This document shows, in pieces, positions 24,648 through 39,000 of a stretch of 64,000 bases of DNA (its first letter is position 1; every line of letters begins with the position of its first letter). Source of the stretch: Pachyseris speciosa (lineage: Eukaryota > Cnidaria > Anthozoa > Scleractinia > Pachyseridae); NCBI GenBank assembly GCA_016490735.1, contig JAEMWC010000378.1, positions 442,501-506,500 on the forward strand, in the 5' to 3' direction. A program made the position numbers and the translations under genes. A model generated the notes under the pieces. It did not search any database and was not told where the DNA came from. It saw nothing but the letters and a program-made list of their open reading frames with translations.

Positions 24648-26974
24648 GGAATTACAGGTGATGATGTGTCTCTGTTTTGTTCTGTTAATGAATTTTCCAA
24701 TTTAGTTTCGATAACGTTAACAGTTACGAGGCTAAACAATATTCCCGGAAATAGGTTCTGACAGTCAAAGTCAAACGATGAACAACTGTTTCAAGTTTTC
24801 TGGAACATGACTCATTAATATATAGTTCCCATAACCATATCGATTTTCCTTGCAGCGGACTTAAGAATGTTGCAATTATTGAACAATGGACAATGGCTTG
24901 TTTAAAAGTAAAAAGAACCCTTTTCTTGTGGTTACTTATTCACCATAATTTTTAAATATTTGTTTCACGGCTCAGGGCTCTAAGATTAATCAAGAATTAA
25001 TCAATATACCTGAACTCTCTCGTATGTATGGGATAGGACGGCAATCATCATGTTAACAAGAAGAACCAGGGCGCCGATTATAAATATTGCGTACAGAATT
25101 TTTGCCAGGGTGTCCGACGCAGATTCACTTGTGTTGAATGGGTCCAGCTCTGTTATTCCTAACAGCGTCCAAAGAAGATGCCTCATGATTCGCCACCAAC
25201 TAAAAGTGCAGCAAACAGCAAACCTTTACGTTTTCATATAGATTCGTTTTGAACCAGCTACCAAGATGACCGAGTGGTTAAGGTGTTGGACTTAAGTTCC
25301 AATGGATGAATTGTCCGCGTGGTTCGAACCCCACTCCTGGTAAGTTGGTTATTTTTGATTTATTTTATTTCATTCGCCACTTCCACATCTCCCATAATAC
25401 ACTTTGTTTGCCCCCCCAAATTTTGCATAACTATTGTTTTCAATTTCTCTAAGGACTTACAATCGTCCCAAAGAATTGAAAACAATGCTTATGCAAAATT
25501 TTGGGGGGCAAACAAAGTGTATTATGGGAGATGTGGAGGTGGCGAATTTTGTTTTATTTTGTTAAAAAGTACATTTTATTATGTGGCAACCAGGAATCAA
25601 TTCAATATTATAATTACGTGCTGTGGCATTGAACAAAAACCATTTATCATTAAAATAAGCGACTGTTGAAACAGCAGAAGGCCAAAGAAGATACTGCCTC
25701 ACCAGGCAACTCCAGAGCTTTGACATTCGACGTTATTCCTAGTAGAAAAAATGAAGAAAGAGTAAGCGCTGGCCGGAAATGGTGTAACAATGGTATGTAA
25801 GTCCATCCAACCAAATTTTATCGCAGCGGTTTGATCCTTTGCCAATTTTATAACAATATCTTGGTAGAACCATGAAAAAAAAAGCTGTAAACTTTTCCTT
25901 CATGACTGATCAAACGATTCTTGCCGTGATTTTCCAACATTCTAAATGAACGAAAATTTTGATGAGAAATATTTCAAGTGTGGGTCAAACGAATCCGACA
26001 TCTGAATTTAATATCTATCGCCAACAACTGTTGCATACAAAACTTTCCAAAGATGTCGTACCACTTGCTTCAAAGGCCGTGCAAGCGCCGCCCAACAACA
26101 CCCAATATTGTTGGGTCCATCGATTTTGGTGCATTTCAATACACTGTTGGGTGTTTGTCGGCCGGTTGAAACATTCATATCCAAAAACTCGCAGCAACAC
26201 CCAGTACGGCACACCCAACACAAACGCACCCATCATGTTGGGTCCAACAATATTGAGTGTTCTTGGCCAACAATGTTGATAGCGGCTGCACGGGCCTTAA
26301 CAATCGTCACAGGAAAATGAAGGACACCGACTAAACGTATGTTTCGGTACGACGAAAAACGTTGGTCCATCGTTGGATTCGTTTGGTGGAACCGTAAGGA
26401 CAAAGCCCCTGAAAGGTTGGAGCTCAACCAATCTCTGCCTGAGATGAGAAAATAAAACATGGCACGGCATCAACTTTTCATTAGGAATACTGACCCTTTG
26501 TTAGTGTGTAACAGTCTCTCAGCACTTGAAATATACGATCCTTCAGCAACATATATTTTGGTTATGGCCATTGAGAACGCAAGAAGTGAGATAAAGAACT
26601 GGAAGAAAATCACGCCCACATCTACAATAATACTGATAAGAGCTATATGGGTGGTTCCTGTTTCTTTGTTCGTCTCCATAAGATGGCCAAAGACTCGAAG
26701 CGTCAGAATCATCGTGTTTAACCCATAAAGGTAGCCTGCGATGACCAACGCCTTGTTTCCAGTAACAGAAGTAGAGACTCCCCAAGTTACCATGCGCAGA
26801 ATGAACGTTGTTACATAAATGGTGAGCATGGTGAAGTCAAGCACATTCCAGCGGTCACTAAAAAATAAACAAGAAAGAGTCTGTTGAAGACGATGTACAT
26901 AGTGTTATACCTGATGCAATGATTCCCAGTGTTAGTTTTCGAAAATATTGGCTGTTAGTATATATCACACATGT

Positions 26975-27014
<40 letters not shown>

Positions 27015-30000
27015 TCACTTCGCCAGAGACCTGGCCGGGACACTACAACAGCTTGCGCCAATTACTGTAGGCCCGTAACTGCAAACCCTCCCCCATAACC
27101 ACATTCTAGTAGAGGTAGACCACCACACCGGGGACTACGTCCCCTACACTTTTCGAACAGTGCGTGGGTTCTTTAACGTCCCACAGAATCAGTTATGAAG
27201 AGTTGTGAGACGGGACCTACGGTTTATCGTCCTTATCCGAGAAGACTAGAAAGTCTAACCATTTGCAGATGTCATTACAAAGGCAGCACTTTCTCCTCAA
27301 TTATTTAAAGACCCTGAGTGTTGGTCCGGCCGGGGTTAGAACCCTCGACCTCCCGCACGGTAGTCCGGTGCTTTACCACTGAGCTAACCGGTCGGTCGGA
27401 TAATGTGAATAGTGCTTTCCGCTCATTCTGATTGGCTAACTCGGAGCTGAATGGCAAGTGCTTTTCACCTCTGAGCAAACGGTGAAAAAGAAAATGGCTT
27501 CCCATCCCATTTCGCTTCGGTTACCGGGGGCAATTTTTTTTATCAATAAACGAGGCGCCTGTTCCGAAAACTACAAAAATGACAACAAAGTTTGGTTTGA
27601 TTGCATTTAGTGGTAAGTTTTTTAATCTTTCCAAACTCAAATGTGTATAAAAATGAAACCTTTAACCCTTTGTAGCCTGATGGCCGATATATCGGCCATT
27701 AGACAGGCCTACCCCTTTCAAGATTGCCCGCGCTCTCAGATTTAGACCTGATTATTATGGTCTGTTTATAGTGTCAACCAGTAACTGTTTTTTTACACTG
27801 GGAATCACCTTCGTTTCCCTTTCCATATCATTATTTGTTTTCAAGCAAAACCCCCGTTTTATGCGCCCTGGAGCAAAGCTAAAAAAATACACATCTTTGC
27901 TTTCAATTCTTTAATTCAAAATCTCCTTTGGAAAACAAAATACCCTAATGAGAGCAAACCTTGATCTCATGACTAAGCATTTATCTCCAATTTTGCCTCT
28001 CACGCCTACAGCGAGTCGAGCATCAGCCATTTGATTCGAGCCACTTTACTTTTTTTCTCTTTGGCGCCCGGATTGCATTCTGGGTGATTTGGATACCACG
28101 GCGAAATGGAAGTTCCGCCATCTTCATTTTATAGATTTTTCATAAGTGTTGAGCCATCCGGACCTACTGGCAAAATATGGTACTCGTTGTGTTCTTTGCA
28201 AGTTAAATCTAACCTCAGTGTCCGTGAAAGTGGTGGATATTTGAATATCCACCACTATTCACCTCCACCTCGGTGCATAATTGTTAACTATAAGTGCGTT
28301 TACTCACCTAAAATATTTTCCTATTGCGCTGAACACCATGCGTGAGCGGAAATCCTTCATCTTGATAGGCAAGTAGGCGTTGTCGCATTCATCGTGGCCG
28401 TCCTCCTCAGATTCCCATGGATATTGATAATTTTTGTATTTCATAATACTCCAGACGAGCTTTTTGGGGTATCTGGACGATGCTGCCCTGTTGGTGTATT
28501 GTTTGAACTCTGAGAGGAAGCGTCCAATAAAGAAGATCAAGATCACCCACTCCAAAGCAGAAAAGGGGACAGTCGCTGGCGAGAGGCAGATGACAATGTG
28601 AAGGCCCAAGAGAAGAAGATAACTGATCGTGTCTCTTAGAAATATGAAGTACGGCGTGTTGAAGTAATCGTAATATTTATCTAAAACAAAACCATAACTG
28701 ATAATTGGTCATGTTACTAGGAAATCTTGTATCTAGGAACAAGAACTGCAAACGTGAAAATCAGATTTGGGTACATAACGATGACTAAACAGCCCCTAAC
28801 ATGATGTGGGCGATCTGTACGCAGCTTAATCACAGATTAGTTAAGACTTTCTAAAAGTTGAGCGTTTTAATTTACTCCCAATCATATATCTATTGCGCGT
28901 AAAACTTAAATCTTCTTTTGTGATTGTTGTCATGTAAAGTTGAAAATAGACTGTTCTTAGTCTATAAGCGTGTAGGGTTTTCGTTTGAGGTCAGTGGCCG
29001 GACGTTTTTTCAGGTCGTTTCCCATATAATTATTTCTTATTATATATATTGTTTCTGAGTGTTCTATCTCCTGGCGGGGGTGGGGAGGGGGGGCATGCCC
29101 ACCCCCACCCCCCACCCCACATCCGGTGCTTTCAGAAATATAAAATTATCCGCTACATTACAAAACCGTCGAAAGCCCTGAGCGTGTTATTTGTCGCATA
29201 TATGTTTTGACCAAAACTTTACTATTTAAATCAATTTCCAGTGTCCTTTTCAGTGAGATACGGCTGTAAGCGAAGTATATAGCAATAAGGTACAATAATT
29301 ACTGGTATTGAATTTCAATATTAGAGAATGGGCGTCAACATAATAGCCCTCAATCCCAAGTACAGTTAGAAGCAACTTATGAGTTTTTCTTTTAAATGCT
29401 CTTTTCGTGAGCTTACCCCAGTCGGGGTGTAGACAGTTCCATAATCTCGTGGTCGCTCACCAAAAACATTTAAGAATAGTTTGCCATATAAATCTTGGCG
29501 AGCGAAGATCGATTAGAGTCTCGACAATAACTTTGAAAGATAGTCTCACCGTAAAGGTCTTCTTCGTAAATCTCTGGAAGAAAAAAATGGATTGTCATGA
29601 ATAAAGCATTACAAAACAATATAATTAAAACAGACGAAAACACACCAGACAATGCCTACGTAAATCTAAATTATGAGTGTGATCATTATTACCAGACTAT
29701 CGTACGTGACCACATTACACTTTCGACTCGAACAACTGAAAACGCACCTAAAAGAAGATGCTTTGTAAAGACAATCAGCGAAGTTAGATACACGGTAGTT
29801 AACAGAAACATGTTTAATCCGAAGCATAAGAAAAAAAGCGTGGACTAACTAACACAAACGAGGGACGAATTGACATGTACAACCAAAGCAGAAAAAAAAA
29901 ATAATCGCTAGAAGTTCCATAGTAAAAAAAACTGTAAAGGTAAGTTTGTCAAAAGACGACAACGTTTGTTTGCTGATCACTGAGTTTCAAATTTAGCGGG

Positions 30001-33000
30001 ATGAGAGTAGGATACTAATAGAGTACTAAAGTGATGACATCATAAAAACTAAATTTGTGAAATTATGGGATTTGTTCGGATATTCAGAAAGAACACGATC
30101 AAAAAGACCTACTTGCCAAAAATCAGCATTTTCTTACAGTTTGAGAGCGAGATATAAGCACCGTTATGCTCTACTGACTCCATACAAATCTTTCTAAATT
30201 TTACTCAGTTCCTAACGTTATGAACTGAGTCAAATTTAGAAGGATTTGTATGGAGTCAGCAGAGCATAACGGTGCTAATATCTCAGAACCAATTTGCCTT
30301 TAAATACTAATTTTTGGCAAGTTAGCATCTTTCATCTTGCTCTTTCTGAAAATCTCAACAAATCCCATAATTTCACAAATTCTAATGCTTGTGACGTCAC
30401 ACTTTAGCACTCTATTGCTCCTCCAGTGTAAGTATGAATGATGTAATATTGGCTGATCCAACTTGGACTGTGAGAAAAAACAGTTTACTTGAGAAACAAT
30501 ACCTCTTACGAGCTTCTTTCCAAGTTTTACGTGACTTTCCAGTTCGGTGCGGATGACTTTGTTGTCAGAGGCAATACGTTCGAGGTCCTCCATCACTGGG
30601 CGATCTCTGACAGCAACAGGCACAATCTTCGCTCCAATGCGGTGGTCTTTGTAATTATAATTAGTCAGCTTCTTTCCGGCAATCCACAGTTTTCCTTTCT
30701 GAGGACCATGTGATCCAGTAGCGTCATTGGTTAACAGAATAAGAACCTGTGTGATTAAGGATAAAGGAATTCCTATTGACACCCACTATCTGCAAATCCC
30801 TGTATCAGTGGTTGATACGCACTATAAATATGTAATAGTATAAATCTACTAGCGTTTTATCACGAATGCCGCTAGGCTACTCGCTAACTATTCTGACGCA
30901 TTTGCAGATAGAGAGTAGCGGCTGTCAACAAAATGGCCGACGCTTCTTCGCGTTTTAGAAGTGTCTGCCAGGATGATTTACATGATTTACTTGCTTAGGT
31001 TTGAGCTACTAGTAGATTATTTTATGATTCTGATGTAAATCAAAACAATTATTCCCTGTTGATTTCGAAACCGGCGTGATAGCATCAGCTATTACGCGAT
31101 AGAAATCTTGAGCTCCTATTCTAATTGTTAAATATATAAAGGTCTTTAGCAGCATCAGAAACTAAGATAGACCTGTGCTATCATATAAACAAGAGGCTAC
31201 AATTAGCCTTAACTCGGGCTTGCAAAAAACAGCATTGTATCCCTAATTTAGCGCTAAACAAAAGAATAGAGAGAAGTCTGTCTTTCTTAGTTAAATGCAT
31301 CGGACGTATTGCGCTTAGCTTTTGTTGGAGTCTATTTCTTTAGACCCCTATCAATATATATCCCCCTTAAAATTGCAAACTTGCTTTACAGCTCAACCAT
31401 TGAGAACAATAATTGTAACACTTGTAAAAAAGAAGAAGAAAAAGAGAAACGAACAAAATAAAGCCCGCGATATATGCCAATAATAGATATCGAACCCGAG
31501 TTAGCTGAGTCAGAAGTAGGAACAATGACCTCTTGGCCACAGAGGTTCATCGCAATGTAATATGATAAAATAGTGTATTGATTCCAAAAAAACTAAGCAC
31601 ACTTGTTTTCGCTTCGATGGATATTTGTTTGATAAAGAAAGCGCTTATCGAACGATGTAGTTTTATTTCGCATAAACGTTAATGTAGTTTCGGTGAAATG
31701 TGAGGAGAAAAATATTCAACAGAGTGAAACTAATCAAATGAAGAATGATCCTCGCAGTTGTGAACGCAATTTATGCAATTGCGAAAACTACATCGTTCGA
31801 TAAGCGCTTTCTTTATCAAACAAATATCCATCGAAGCGAAAACAAGTGAAACTGTTTACAAATACGTCAATCCAGGGTCATTTGAAACATAAGAAAGCCG
31901 AACGTTTCAGCGGTCAGTTTCAAAACACGCAACTAAAAACTAATCGCTTATCATTCAAAAACTAATGTCCAGAAATTGAGATATTGTGGAAAAATAATAA
32001 ATAAACTACCTGTCAAAGTCTCAGGGGTGTATGATATCCCGTACTTGAGTTATTCAACAAAATGTACTACCTCTTAATGGAGTGGACACGGGGAAACACG
32101 GCAGTGTAATTAAAAACATCTGGAAGTAAGTTCGTTCATGTTAAAAGCTTTCTTCTCGCAGTTGAACGTGCAAACATTTGTATGGACACTTGTTTTAACA
32201 TATTAGTTGTTCAGACTTCAAAGACACAAGGTGAATCGACGTTTTCCGATACGTGACAACAGGCATCATTCATCGGTTCGTGTCTGTTTCTTTGCAGTGT
32301 ATATCCATAGACCCCTATAAACATATATCCCTTGAAAATTGCTTTACAGCTTGACCATCTATAACTTACAATAATTATAACACTTGTAAAAGAATATTTA
32401 AAAAAGAAGATGAAAAAAAAAAGGAAAAAGAAAAAGAAAAAAAAAGGCGTTAACAAGTGCGTCACAAGCGGTAAAGATGAGTGTTAGGCAAGGTAAAAAT
32501 AGTCTACTTATTCCAAAATGACCATTAGTAGTTAGAGCTTGCGCAGAAACGCCGGAAGTGAGCTTTGTGGATGAAACTAAGAAGAAGAACGGACGGTAAT
32601 TTTAACCTCGGGCGCGCTACGCAGCCCGAGTAATTAAAAATCTTTCTGCAACTGAAAACAAAGGCATGAAGTAAACAACAAGGACTTTGCTTACTTATTC
32701 TGATTGCAACAAGAGTTAGTTCCAGAAGAAATTACTTTGAAAAGTTGAAGGTTAGTGATTTCATAGTTTCCAGTTTCATTTGTTCAGGGTCTTCTGTTAA
32801 AAAACGTTAACCTCAAAAATTTCCGTATGGAGTGCAGCCTTCTCCATTACCTTAGTCAATCCAACCCAATCGAACTAAATTTCAATCGAACTCAATCAAT
32901 TCAATCCATGGATTGAGTTCGATTGAGTTCGGCAATAGAACGAATTCGAACTCACACAATTAAAAATGGGCAATCGAACTCACTCGAACGTTTGATTTCC

Positions 33001-36000
33001 GAACTCTTGTTGTCGTTGTTAAGCTGGTGTTTAAAAAACACTAACAAGTATTTGGAGGCTCGAGTTACTGGCTTCAGTATAACACGCCATAACGTTATTG
33101 AAGGCCTGAAAACACAAGATCCGTTCAAATCTGCTCTTTTTACTGCCGTGGAATAGTCAGTGAAAAAGGACGCGAAAATCTTGTTTTCGACGGGCCGAAT
33201 TTATTCACCAACAATCGAACTTAATCTGTTAGATTGTGTTCGATTGAGTTCGGTTGCCGAACTCGATCGAGCACAATCTAATAAATTAAGTTCGACTTAA
33301 TTAGTTCGATTTGTTCGATTGAGTTTGATTGGTTCGGACATCGAACGTTAACTCATACAAAGTTCGGTGTTCGATTTCGTTCGATTGCCGAACTCAATCG
33401 AACTCAATCCACAGATTGGGTTCGATTGAGTTCGGTTGACTATGCCGGGATCATTCTAACTTGTTTATGACAATTAAGGATTGGAAGTTGTCACGAAGAA
33501 ATTTGAACAAAACGTTTAACTTTCAACTCTACCTTTTTTGAAGTTTCTCGAGCAGAGCTACTCTTGAAGGCCTTTAACGCCTCCTCTAAATCCTCATGTA
33601 GTGCAGGGGAGCAATTTTCTGGCGGAGGTTCAAGGTTATCAAGCGTTGTAATCAAGTGACCTCTGTTGCTCTGAATGACAACGCGACATTCGTTGTCGTT
33701 TTCGAATCGCGCTTTATTTCCAAACGTAATATGTTGGAAAGCTTTTCCCTTCTTGAGGCTTATGACGCAGTAGTTGACTGACCCCATTCCAATTCTTCCT
33801 ATGATGTACTTGATGCACTCAATCATCTTCTTGAAATCCTCTGGTCCTTTGTCGCCGGTGGCATTTAGAATAAAGCAAAGATCTAGAACTGTAGAGGGGG
33901 ACACGTGGAGTTAAAAAGGTTGAAGTAAAAAAAATATTACGAGAAAGAGAGATGCATGAAACGTTGTGTAAGTTTGCTTTGCTATACTGTCACACGTAAT
34001 TACTAGGAAAAAATTCTAGTTCTTCCAACAGGAGTTGAGCCTATGTCCTTCCGATTACTTGTTGGGATGCTCTACAACTCAGCTGCAGGAGACACTTGGG
34101 AACTGGGGCGTTAACTTAGGTCCATGGAAAAAACGTCCTGCATTTTGTTGATAGGTGGAATATTCGCAGTGAGAGTAAAGTGAGATGATTAATTGATTTT
34201 AAGCCTGGAAATAAATAAAACGCGGAATTTTTCTTTCTACGCTTTCCAACACATAAGCAAAAGTACTCCTCTTAGAAAAACTCGAAAATTTTCCCCGTAA
34301 GAAATTAGAAAAGAAATTCAGTGTATGCCGGCGTGCGAAGGTATAGAAAACAAAATTACATGAGCAAACAAATATATAAAAGGGTAAATGAATGGATAAA
34401 GAAGGTAATAGCAATGTTTTGTCCCCTGGAAAATGCCCAAATTCTCACATTCACAACTTTTGAGAAAACTACCTTGAGAGATGTTATTCACTGACCTTGC
34501 ATGGTTTGAAATGACAGTCTTGATTAGAAATAAAAACAAACAGCGGAGGTAAACATGTTAAACCAACGCATTTTATATAGACTTGACGTTTCGTATGCTG
34601 GTTGTGTTTTATTTCTAATCACGGTGCGATGGCCGCTAATAACAAGAGTTTATATGATAGTCTTGTTTTAACTTTTGCCTCACGGACTTCGTCGGTACAG
34701 CCACTTTGATGTCAGTGGATCGCGACATTTCGTTTACTTATTACACGCAGGTCTTCATCAGGCGATGAGGCCCGCCAACTGACTGAGTGTCGAATTATCT
34801 GTAGCAAATCCCTTGTAAAGTGTTGCCTGTAACTAATTTAAAATTGTCCACAAACCTTTAGACTTTCTTCTCCATACGTTAATTGAATGAATGGCGTACA
34901 AGACAGGAAACACCAAAGGAAAAAGGAAAACATCCAGTACGCAGTAAAGCTTGAGCAATGTCCATTTCCAAAAGCTTGATTTCATACCAACAAATCTGCC
35001 CCTCCAAGTTTTGTCCAGCAAGTTGTAGACAACTGGGTGGGAAAGAAACTAGAAGAGAATAAAACAAACGACTGGATGAACTTAAAACATTTAATTCCTA
35101 GATGTATTTCGAAGCTTTTGATTTTAGTGGCTCTCGCATCGGGCTCATGGACGGTTGTCCATGAATTTGCGTAAAGAAGAGTCGTGTGCTTCATCAACAA
35201 GAGTTGGATATCAGGTTTGTCAACCCCGGCACTTTCTATTTCGATTCCTGTGTTGTAGCTTACAATTGGAACTACAGTGTACACTCTGGTACTGAGACTT
35301 GCTGAGAACAGTCACGCAGAATGAGGTTTTGCTTTGCACTTTGCACTGGAATTTGCTAGATTTCCTTATAGGATTTTGCAAATAAATGATGTAGATGTAG
35401 AGGTCGGATTTGTCTTTCAGTGGCCGCCAAGTGGTGACCGTCTCGCACTTTCTCAGATTCCTACTCGCGTAACCGTCAGCGAGTGAATGAAAATTAAAGG
35501 TATTTATCCTACCCAGGGCTGCGGATTAAACACATTTAGGTTTCCAGATAGCTTCAGTTAAGGACTAGATTGCTTCCAGAATATGTGGCGAGTGGTCAAT
35601 CAAAAGCAGCTGCGTCAAAGCAAGTGTTTGTTCATATTGTATCATTTGCATTATTTGGTTTCAAGTTACCTTCCTCTGTGTATAATTGATGGCGTCGTCG
35701 ATGACCAAATCCAGGGTCTCGCCAAAAGCCTCTCTTTCTTTTGTATCAGACTTGAGAGGATCTATAAGGCATGTTGTGAATTGCTCCACAGAATCTGCCA
35801 GTTTGGCCAGGTCTTTCACATCCGGTCTGTCCTGGTGAGCTTGGTACCTCAGATACCCACTCACCTACGAATAAACAGTGTGGATCATAGGAGCCTCCAT
35901 ATGCACTGTTTCCTTGAGTCAACCTTTGCGCGTATCTTTCTATTTTTAGAACGGCTTTTTCTGGAGGAGGCTCCAATTTACTGGGAAAATCTCTTTCCAG

Positions 36001-39000
36001 TAAATTCCACACACAAGCATCAGTAAAATAATTGTGGCCAAAGGTGGGCAGCGCGTTCTCCCGATCCTCCTCTTGAGTGTTCTAAACAGTGCGTGCGAAT
36101 TTAGAAACCCACAGTATTCTAAAAATAGAAAAGATACGTGCAAAGGTTGACTCAAAGGGCTTGTATGGGAGAGTGAAGCTCCTACTCATGGGCTCCTGGT
36201 GTGGATACATTGAAACGAAGAGCGCATTCCTTTCCAGCTATTCCAGAATGGGAAACTCTCGGAAAAGACGGTGTTCCCATTCTCATATCCTTATTCGGCA
36301 TATTCTCTTATCGCTAACCCTGACTACCAATAAGAAACAATTATTCACCGAAGTGGAGGTAAATATCCACCACTTTCACCGACACTGAGTTGAATAATTG
36401 TTTTAGTATATACCACACAAACTGAACAATTAGCGGACCAAAAAATTACTTTATGTGTGACAATATACCGACAAGCGGTCGAAAATTTTAAAATCTCGCG
36501 CGCCGGCTGCTCGGAGGTGAACAGTACTTGCTAATCACCTCCGAGTTAACCAATCAGAGCGCAATCAGAGCGTATATACCAACAAAGGATAGTCCCAAAA
36601 AAGATTAGAATTAAGCTGCTTCTGAACTTAACATACCACATTCCTTGTTACATAACCCCAATTTACTCGAAAAACCACTGACTAAAATAAACAGTATGAC
36701 GGCCGAGACATGTCGGAGAGACCCCAGTTTTCTGGGATAAGAATTACTAAGCAAGACCAAAATGTGTATAATGGGTCAGACAAAGGACTGCATTGTTGAT
36801 GAGTGTCCCCTAAATAGACACAACCAGCTCCATTGAAGCGGCAAAAGAACCAGGGTTCTTGGGTTCAAAACTACCAGAGGAAAAGGTTGGCTTTTCCTTC
36901 CCGGGGAACGAGATTTTTCGATTCTAGACTTAATCAGCGGTCTACAGCTACAGCGACGTTCCTTAATTTCACTCTCAGGAAAACAAGACGAAGCTAGTGT
37001 TAGAAGGCCTACATTTAGTTTGTTTTGAACTTCTGTATGCAGATTCTAGCTGTTTTAATTCAGTTTAATGCACTAAAACAAATAGCTGATATATATTTAT
37101 TTCCAAGAAAACATGGGGTTGTCGAAAGTCTTAGCGGAGAACCGCGAATCATTGAAAAAGGGTCACCTTGTAGCTATATACGGTACCTGGCTTAAGGCCG
37201 TGTATCTTATTTTCAGGTTGTTTCGCTTTTTCTTAATTATTATGTGTTGAACTGTTTAATTTAACTTCATTGTTTTTAACTTGTAAGTACATGATAACTT
37301 ATCTTTTAGCTTACTGATGTAGTAATCTCATACATAGCTTATAATATAGTAATGTTGCATTAGCAATGTACTGATCCTTTAGCTTATAATGTTTAGTGTT
37401 TATTTATTACTAATATACTTGCCTCGATTAAAAAAGCTGATGCTATACACTCAACCAATCACTAAAGGCGATAATGATCAGCGTGGTTTAATTGCTATAG
37501 AATTTAGAGCTTATAGGAGCTGCGAGGCTACCGTAAATTTGCGCTGTTTTTCCTTCCAGGCATTACATGTGCAGATCTCCAAGGGCGACATAAACTGTAT
37601 CCCTGAACTAGTCCTCCTCTCATTGCGCGTTGGGGTTTTGGACCAAGATGCACATGTGTTAAAATTTGGATGATTTGTTTGTTATTATTTGGGTGGAGTT
37701 CCTGGAAGCTAGCTGGAGTAGCACTCCTACCATGAACAAAGCTCTAAGGGTCTGTTCACATGGAGGTGGGGGACCCCAGGCAGGTGAGGTCCCCCACCTA
37801 CCCGTGGTCCAAAAAAGCTAGCCTTCCCATGCAACCCCGGGGCACTGGGGTGAGGTTTAAAAGGATTACACTCACCCCGAGAATGCTATGTGACAATTCT
37901 TTCTTGCTTACCTCAAATGCCTTGCGAAGAGTGTTGGTACTGCACGCCCCTAGAGATTTTGGTGTGATGGCTTCAGCTATTTTATCAAAATCATCAGATG
38001 CTAGCTTTCTGTCCAGCCCCTTCTCGAATTCTATTAAATAATTAGCAAAAAATATCATCAGTACATGGTGGTTATGGTGTGAACTGACTTAAGGAGGAAA
38101 AACACTTCTGAGACCGCACACACTAATAGGACGCGGAGACTGGCCAATCTTTGGTCTGAATCTCTAAAACAATTTATAAACAGGTTGCCTAATGAAAAAA
38201 CGAGTGTCAAAAAGAAGACAATTGGCAGCTTTTCATTTTCACAATGTTTTGTAATATCTTGTGATTCTAATACTTGTTAGAATAAATCTGCTAGAGTTCT
38301 ATCACGGATTCCGCTCTCTGATAGGCTACGCTACTCGCTATCTATTCTGTGGTAGATAGCGAGTAGCGGTTGTCAACAAAATGGCGGCCGCTTCATCGCG
38401 TTTTCGAAGTGTCTGCGAGGAGGATTTAGATAATTTACTTGTTTAGTTTTGAACGACTACTGGATTTATACTAAAACAATTAGATTATTCGCTCTCGATT
38501 TCTATGCGTGATGGCTGATTCGGGCTGCGCCCTCATCAGCTATCACGCGATAGAAATCTCCAGGTCATAATCTAATTGTTAAATAGTATTGTGTTATTGA
38601 TTTAACAATTGTGCAAAATTAATATGTTCTGCCCACAGTACTGTAGTTTAGCTGGTTTATTGTAACAGTAATGGGGTGTACGCCGTCTTTTGCGGTTTTA
38701 GACCTGCAATGCAAATAAAGTATGTTTATACTTATTTCTATAACAAAAACACGACATTCAAGCACACTGATCTGACCTGATACATCGGACTCCGCTTCCA
38801 GTTGCACCAGTCTCATTTCGTCGTGGCAGTTTCGTGAAGCAAGGCCAATGATGGAGACGTCAATACCGCACAACCAGGCTGGCTCAGTCTGAAACGTTAC
38901 AACGTTCAGATCTTAAAAATGGAATTCTGCCTTGCCAAAAACATTTTATAATTATCCAAATTGTAGACTCCGTAAGCTCGAGAACGCTATGTTTGACCGA

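Larger units (their letters stand above)
25010..28680 (-). other. Six-transmembrane TRP core (S1-S6 and pore)
   Basis: Three exons: 28308-28680 (S1, S2), 26495-26857 (S3, S4, S5) and 25010-25199 (pore, S6). S3 RWNVLDFTML and S6 LLVNMMIAVLSHTY are the most TRPC-like segments. The exon 23184-23357 that follows starts with the TRP box and a PIPVPLNLI stretch typical of TRP C-termini. Confidence 0.85.
30503..33888 (-). other. vWA domain of the channel (two exons)
   Basis: Exons 33533-33888 and 30503-30746 encode a Rossmann-like vWA fold: strand 1 DLCFILNATG (residues 243-252), a strand VNYCVISL, helix LHEDLEEALKAF, strand VLILLTNDATG (360-370) and strand GAKIVPVAVR. The MIDAS motif DxSxS reads Asn249-A-Thr251-G-Asp253, so metal binding is probably weak or lost. 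In TRPC structures this point, just after the pre-S1 elbow, faces the cytosol, so the domain is more likely intracellular than extracellular. Confidence 0.82.

Noticed and set aside
30503..33888. vWA as an extracellular S1-S2 loop domain
   Set aside because: The segment before it matches the TRPC pre-S1 elbow, and S1 and S2 are both found after it in exon 28308-28680, so the vWA is before S1. Topology still needs proof.
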